NCBI GenBank assembly: GCA_019054805.1
Contig: JAHQIY010000001.1
Coordinates: 10,120,501 to 10,184,500, forward strand
Source: Brachionus manjavacas
Lineage: Eukaryota; Rotifera; Eurotatoria; Ploima; Brachionidae
Length of the DNA: 64,000 bases
Direction: 5' to 3'
In this document: piece by piece, positions 60,114 to 64,000 of the stretch
Layout of the letters: every line of letters begins with the position of its first letter
How positions within the stretch are numbered: position 1 is the stretch's first letter
The notes under the pieces: generated by a model
What the model was told of the DNA's origin: nothing
Seen by the model: only the letters and a program-made list of their open reading frames with translations
Databases searched by the model: none
Translations under genes and position numbers: made by a program

Positions 60114-63100
60114 ATGAGGCATAAAAATAAAGACAGAATTTTAAAGAGCTGATATAATTTGATCCTAAATGAACGCCGACCGACCACCGGCTTTGCTTAT
60201 TTATAAATTTAAGCTTAATTAGAGCTTGTTTTAATTAATATCAAGTTTTTCGGTTTCAATAAAATTCTGCTCATAAAGTTTTTTTATTTTAAGTTATAGA
60301 ATTTTTAAAATTTACCAAGAATATCTAATTTTTCGAATTATATTTTAGTACAACGCGAAAAGTTTTTGTAGTTTAAGATATTATAATTATTATTAAGAGA
60401 AATTGATAAAAAAAATAAACAAAGACAATGAATTCAATAAATATAAACTATGAGTTAATAAAAAATTTAATAAAAACCTTAAATCTGAATTTAAACGTTT
60501 GATAAAAATAAATTATGAACAAATAATCTTAAAATAAGAGCTGTTTGAAAATTTAATAATAATCGGATTATAATCACAAACAAAGATCAATGGCCAAAAA
60601 TTTTAATTTTTTCCGTTGATAAAGCTGATGATTTTAAATACATATCATGTTCTAAAAACTTTAGGAGAGGAATTGATTGATAAAAAAATTAAATTAAAAA
60701 TATTTCATGTATTTTTTATTTTGATTTTCAACTTTTGTTCATTTCAGATTCTAATAAATTTTAAATTAAAAAAAATAAAAAAAAATTATAAGATTTTTAA
60801 ATTTAGTACACATAAAAAATTTTCCACTTTACTAGTAAATTGTAATAAAACTTAATTTTTATTATTTAATTTAAATTGACGCCAATACCTTCAAAAAATT
60901 CGATTAGATTCTGAGAAGAATTTAAATTCTGAATTTCTGTATTGAAAACAAAACAGACTGACAGATTATTAATTTTAAATTAATGATTTTGAATTTTTCC
61001 TATTTTTGAGAATGATTTCTGGGTAATATAATTTTATTAAGAAAAATCAAGAAAATTTTATTTTATTGAATATTCCATTTCTGGCAAGGAAAAGTGAAAT
61101 TCTGTAAGTACTAGTTAACCTTGTCAACGTAAAATTCAACTTGTCTTTTTTTAAAGGTCTTCATAAAACTTATAGAGTTTAAATTCAGTTTAAACCGAAG
61201 TTCCTAATTTAAAATTTTGAATTTATTTGAAAGAAACAACAATCAAATAAATTTATATATCCAATTTTTTTAACCTTCAAGATCCGTGGAGTATAAAAAA
61301 CTTCTTTATAACATTAAATGAAAGCAAATAGTTTTTTTTTTATCTATTTTAACCCTTTATAGCAAAATTTTGTTTTTAATATTTATAAATTCAATCTAAC
61401 AGTTTAAAAGTTGCTGAATCTAAAAAGTACAATAAATAAAAAAATCCAGAATCCGGAAAGCCGACCCCAGAAGTCTTCAAAACTTCTTTATATTTAATAT
61501 AAACAGAAAGAGTTTTTATGGGTTTTTTATCTTTTTTTTGTACAATTCTTAATTATTTTGAATCTAAAATTAATTTATTAATTAAAATATTTTAAAATAA
61601 CTTCTCTGGTCTTTATGTTAATATTTTTTTCAATTCTACCTAATAATTTTTAAAATGAATTTTTGTTTCAAGAATTTTATTCATTTTTAAAGATTAAATT
61701 TTAGAAGAAAAAATATTAGATTAATTTTGTTGGGTTCGTATTTTATTTGACTTTTAACTGTGGAAAAAAGTCTTAGACTTCTCAAGTTTTAAATTTTATT
61801 TTAAAAAGTTTTGTTATAGTTATTTATTCACGAGAATGATTGTTTTGCAGATTCAAAATAGACTTTTGATTCATTTGTTGATAGTACGATAAAGACAAAG
61901 TGTCTTTTTGGAAGAGGATCTATTTGAAATTTTTTTTTAATTAAATTTATTGAATTTTTGAATTAAACTTGAAATTTTGACTCAAAAACAAAAAGTTTAA
62001 AATTTTAAAAATTCTTTAAATGGGAGTTTGAATTTTTCATTTTTTTGAGTCTCAAAGTTTAAAATTATAAAACGAGTTTTAGATAACAATTTTGCTTTTT
62101 GTTTAGTATTTTATTGCCAAATAGGCATTTATCAAAACATTCTATATGTTATGATAATTATGATCTAATTTTATCAAATTTAGTTTCAAAATAACCAAGA
62201 TACTTGATAGTTTAGACAGTTATCTAAGTTATTCATGAAAACAAAATCTCTCATTTTAACCTTTGAATTGAAAATATTTAAATTAATTAATCGAGTTTTT
62301 GATAAATCGATTTATTTTTGAAATTAAAAACTCTTTTTAATTATTGTAATCAATTTGCATCAATAATAGCATTGTTTTTTGTATAAATTTATTTTGATCG
62401 AGTCATCTGTTAAAAATTATTCCAAAAAATTCTAACATTTATGAGAAATCTTGGATACAAACAATCAAATGGAAACCATAAGCATTTGAAATTTTTAGAT
62501 AAAATTATATCACGTGAGCAATTGACCACTGTCAGTCTTAATTAAATTTTTCTTTTTCGTGCTTAGTCTAACATTTGATTAAGAAAATTCTCGAAAGACT
62601 TAAAAATTGGAACTTTGTAATTTTTTCTTGAAGATAAATTATAAAATAATAAAAAAAATATATTTAATGATAAAAAACCAAAAAAAAAAGCTATTCACAT
62701 GAATTTATATTTAAATTTTAGACACATTTTTTTTCATTATATTTCTATTTAAAAATATTCAGTCAATTATAATATTCAATGTTTTTTCTCGTTTATTATT
62801 TTTAGTCAAATAATGGATTCAAATTTTTCATTTTATCATATTTAATGAAACGCATATTTCTAATAGCATTTTATACAAATGTATTGGTAAAGAAGAAAGG
62901 AAAATAAGTTTTTTAGTTTCAAATTATTAATTTGATTTTTCAATTTTAGTTCATTTAATTTACTGTTTTCTAATTCTGAATAAAATTGATATTTTCAAAA
63001 TTTATTTGACTTATTCATATATCTGTATTAGCTTTTTCAGTTTGAAAAAAATAAATAAAATAAGTATTAATTAAATAAAAATAGTAAAAAAAGCAAAAAT

Positions 63101-64000
63101 ACAAATAAAAAACTGAATATAGAGACTAAAGTTTTAAAATTTGAACGATTCTGGAGAAAAAAATAAGAAGGGAGCAACTAATCAAAGGAATTTGGTTTTG
63201 GAAAAATCTTGATACAAAGTCTATCGAGTAATCATTTGAAATGATTCTCAGTCAACTCAAAAAGTTTATTCGAGACTGAAGGAAGTTTCATCTTAACAAA
63301 AACCATCATAATTTAAATCGTTAAAAGGATTTTATTTTTTAATTAAAGAGAAAAAATTATCAGATTTAACATTTCCAAGATTTTAAGTTAAAACCCATTT
63401 TTATTTGATAAGCCTATTGTTACAACATTCTTATTTAATCAGCCATCGGAGTTAAAAATTAATCTTTAATCAAATTTTACCTCACGAAAATTTTATTTTT
63501 CTGATCATCAAGATTGCTCTAATGCAGCATGAAGATCAAATCCAACTCTGCTTTAGTAAATTTAGAAAAGACCATCAAAAAGCTTGTTTTACCGTTTATA
63601 ATTAATTAATCTCGACAAACTAGTTGATTGTTAATCTGCACTAAGCATTACTTCGATTCAAAAAATTATAAAAAAAATAAGTTGAAAGTTTAATTCATGT
63701 ATAATAAGTTGATAAAATATTACATAGATTGAAGAAAAAGGGTTAAGAGTCATGATAGGTACTTTTAAAAGTTGGACTATTCGAGGAAGAAAGTAGCTAT
63801 TTGACAAAGAAATCGGATATTCGATTATTAATATTTCAAAATGAATTAAACCAATATTTTTTGTTTTTTCGTTCGATGATTTGTATTTTTCAATTAAATC
63901 TATTTGTAATAGTTATGAAGAAAAAAATTAAAGCCTTGTTTAGAACAAATAAAACCTGATTAAAAGCTTTTTGTAATTTTTTTTTAATAATAGTATTTAA
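60114..64000. other. Gene-free A+T-rich end of window
   Basis: About 3.9 kb without coding frames, RNA genes or terminal inverted repeats that I can support. The 79-codon frame at 60,616-60,855 is a Lys/Ile/Phe-rich chance ORF. Confidence 0.45.

Noticed and set aside
60616..60855. 79-codon plus-strand ORF
   Set aside because: Composition equals translated A+T spacer; no domain and no splice or promoter support.

Overview
The window looks like nuclear DNA of a small, very A+T-rich invertebrate animal. Genes have many short spliceosomal introns (mostly about 45-60 bp, GT-AG). Metazoan markers are a caudal-type homeobox gene, a claudin-superfamily gene and PPEF; ciliary genes are EFHC1 and NEK1. 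Several decayed non-LTR retrotransposons carry trinucleotide-repeat 3' tails. This fits a rotifer of the Brachionus type, but that is inference from composition and gene style only. There are no bacterial signals.

Layout. 1-3,000: terminal exon of an unknown gene at the left edge, then a hAT-like MITE. 3,009-8,789 (minus): NDOR1 (cytosolic Fe-S assembly reductase) and PPEF/rdgC (EF-hand phosphatase, rebuilt from nine exons). 8.8-13.4 kb: empty. 13.4-16.3 kb: compact cluster of UQCRH (minus), a small possible secreted ORF, NSMCE2/MMS21 (minus) and SPCS3 (plus), the last two divergent across 222 bp. 18.7-20 kb: caudal/Cdx homeobox (minus). 21.9-22.5 kb: LINE remnant between unusually long target duplications. 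23.8-25.8 kb: intronless PTB-domain protein. 29.4-32.2 kb: Ser/Thr/Asn-rich probable GPI-anchored protein, an internally deleted copy of parts of NEK1, and a transmembrane/coiled-coil gene with an in-frame stop.

33.4-45 kb is a rearranged, transposon-rich interval around NEK1 (18 exons, minus, 34,389-40,195). It holds four LINE remnants or fragments, a TTAA-flanked MITE inside a NEK1 intron, a second partial NEK1 duplication beside a LINE, an 857-bp TIR element and a Lys-rich secreted protein. 45-48.2 kb: RECQL5 helicase (plus, nine exons, C-terminal SRI-like domain). 49.2-49.8 kb: another TIR element. 50.7-55.2 kb: EFHC1, a claudin-like four-TM protein, tRNA-Val(AAC) and EEF1AKMT4. 56.6-58.6 kb: DET1 (minus, intronless). 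59.6-60.1 kb: RPS20. 60.1-64 kb: empty.

The genes are mostly housekeeping or ciliary and do not form a single pathway. RECQL5 and NSMCE2 both serve genome stability; EFHC1 and NEK1 both relate to cilia; UQCRH and NDOR1 are redox proteins; SPCS3 and RPS20 serve protein synthesis and secretion. I did not find a clear new biological system. The most unusual material is the NEK1-derived duplications with the mixed transposons, and a few unassigned secreted or membrane proteins.
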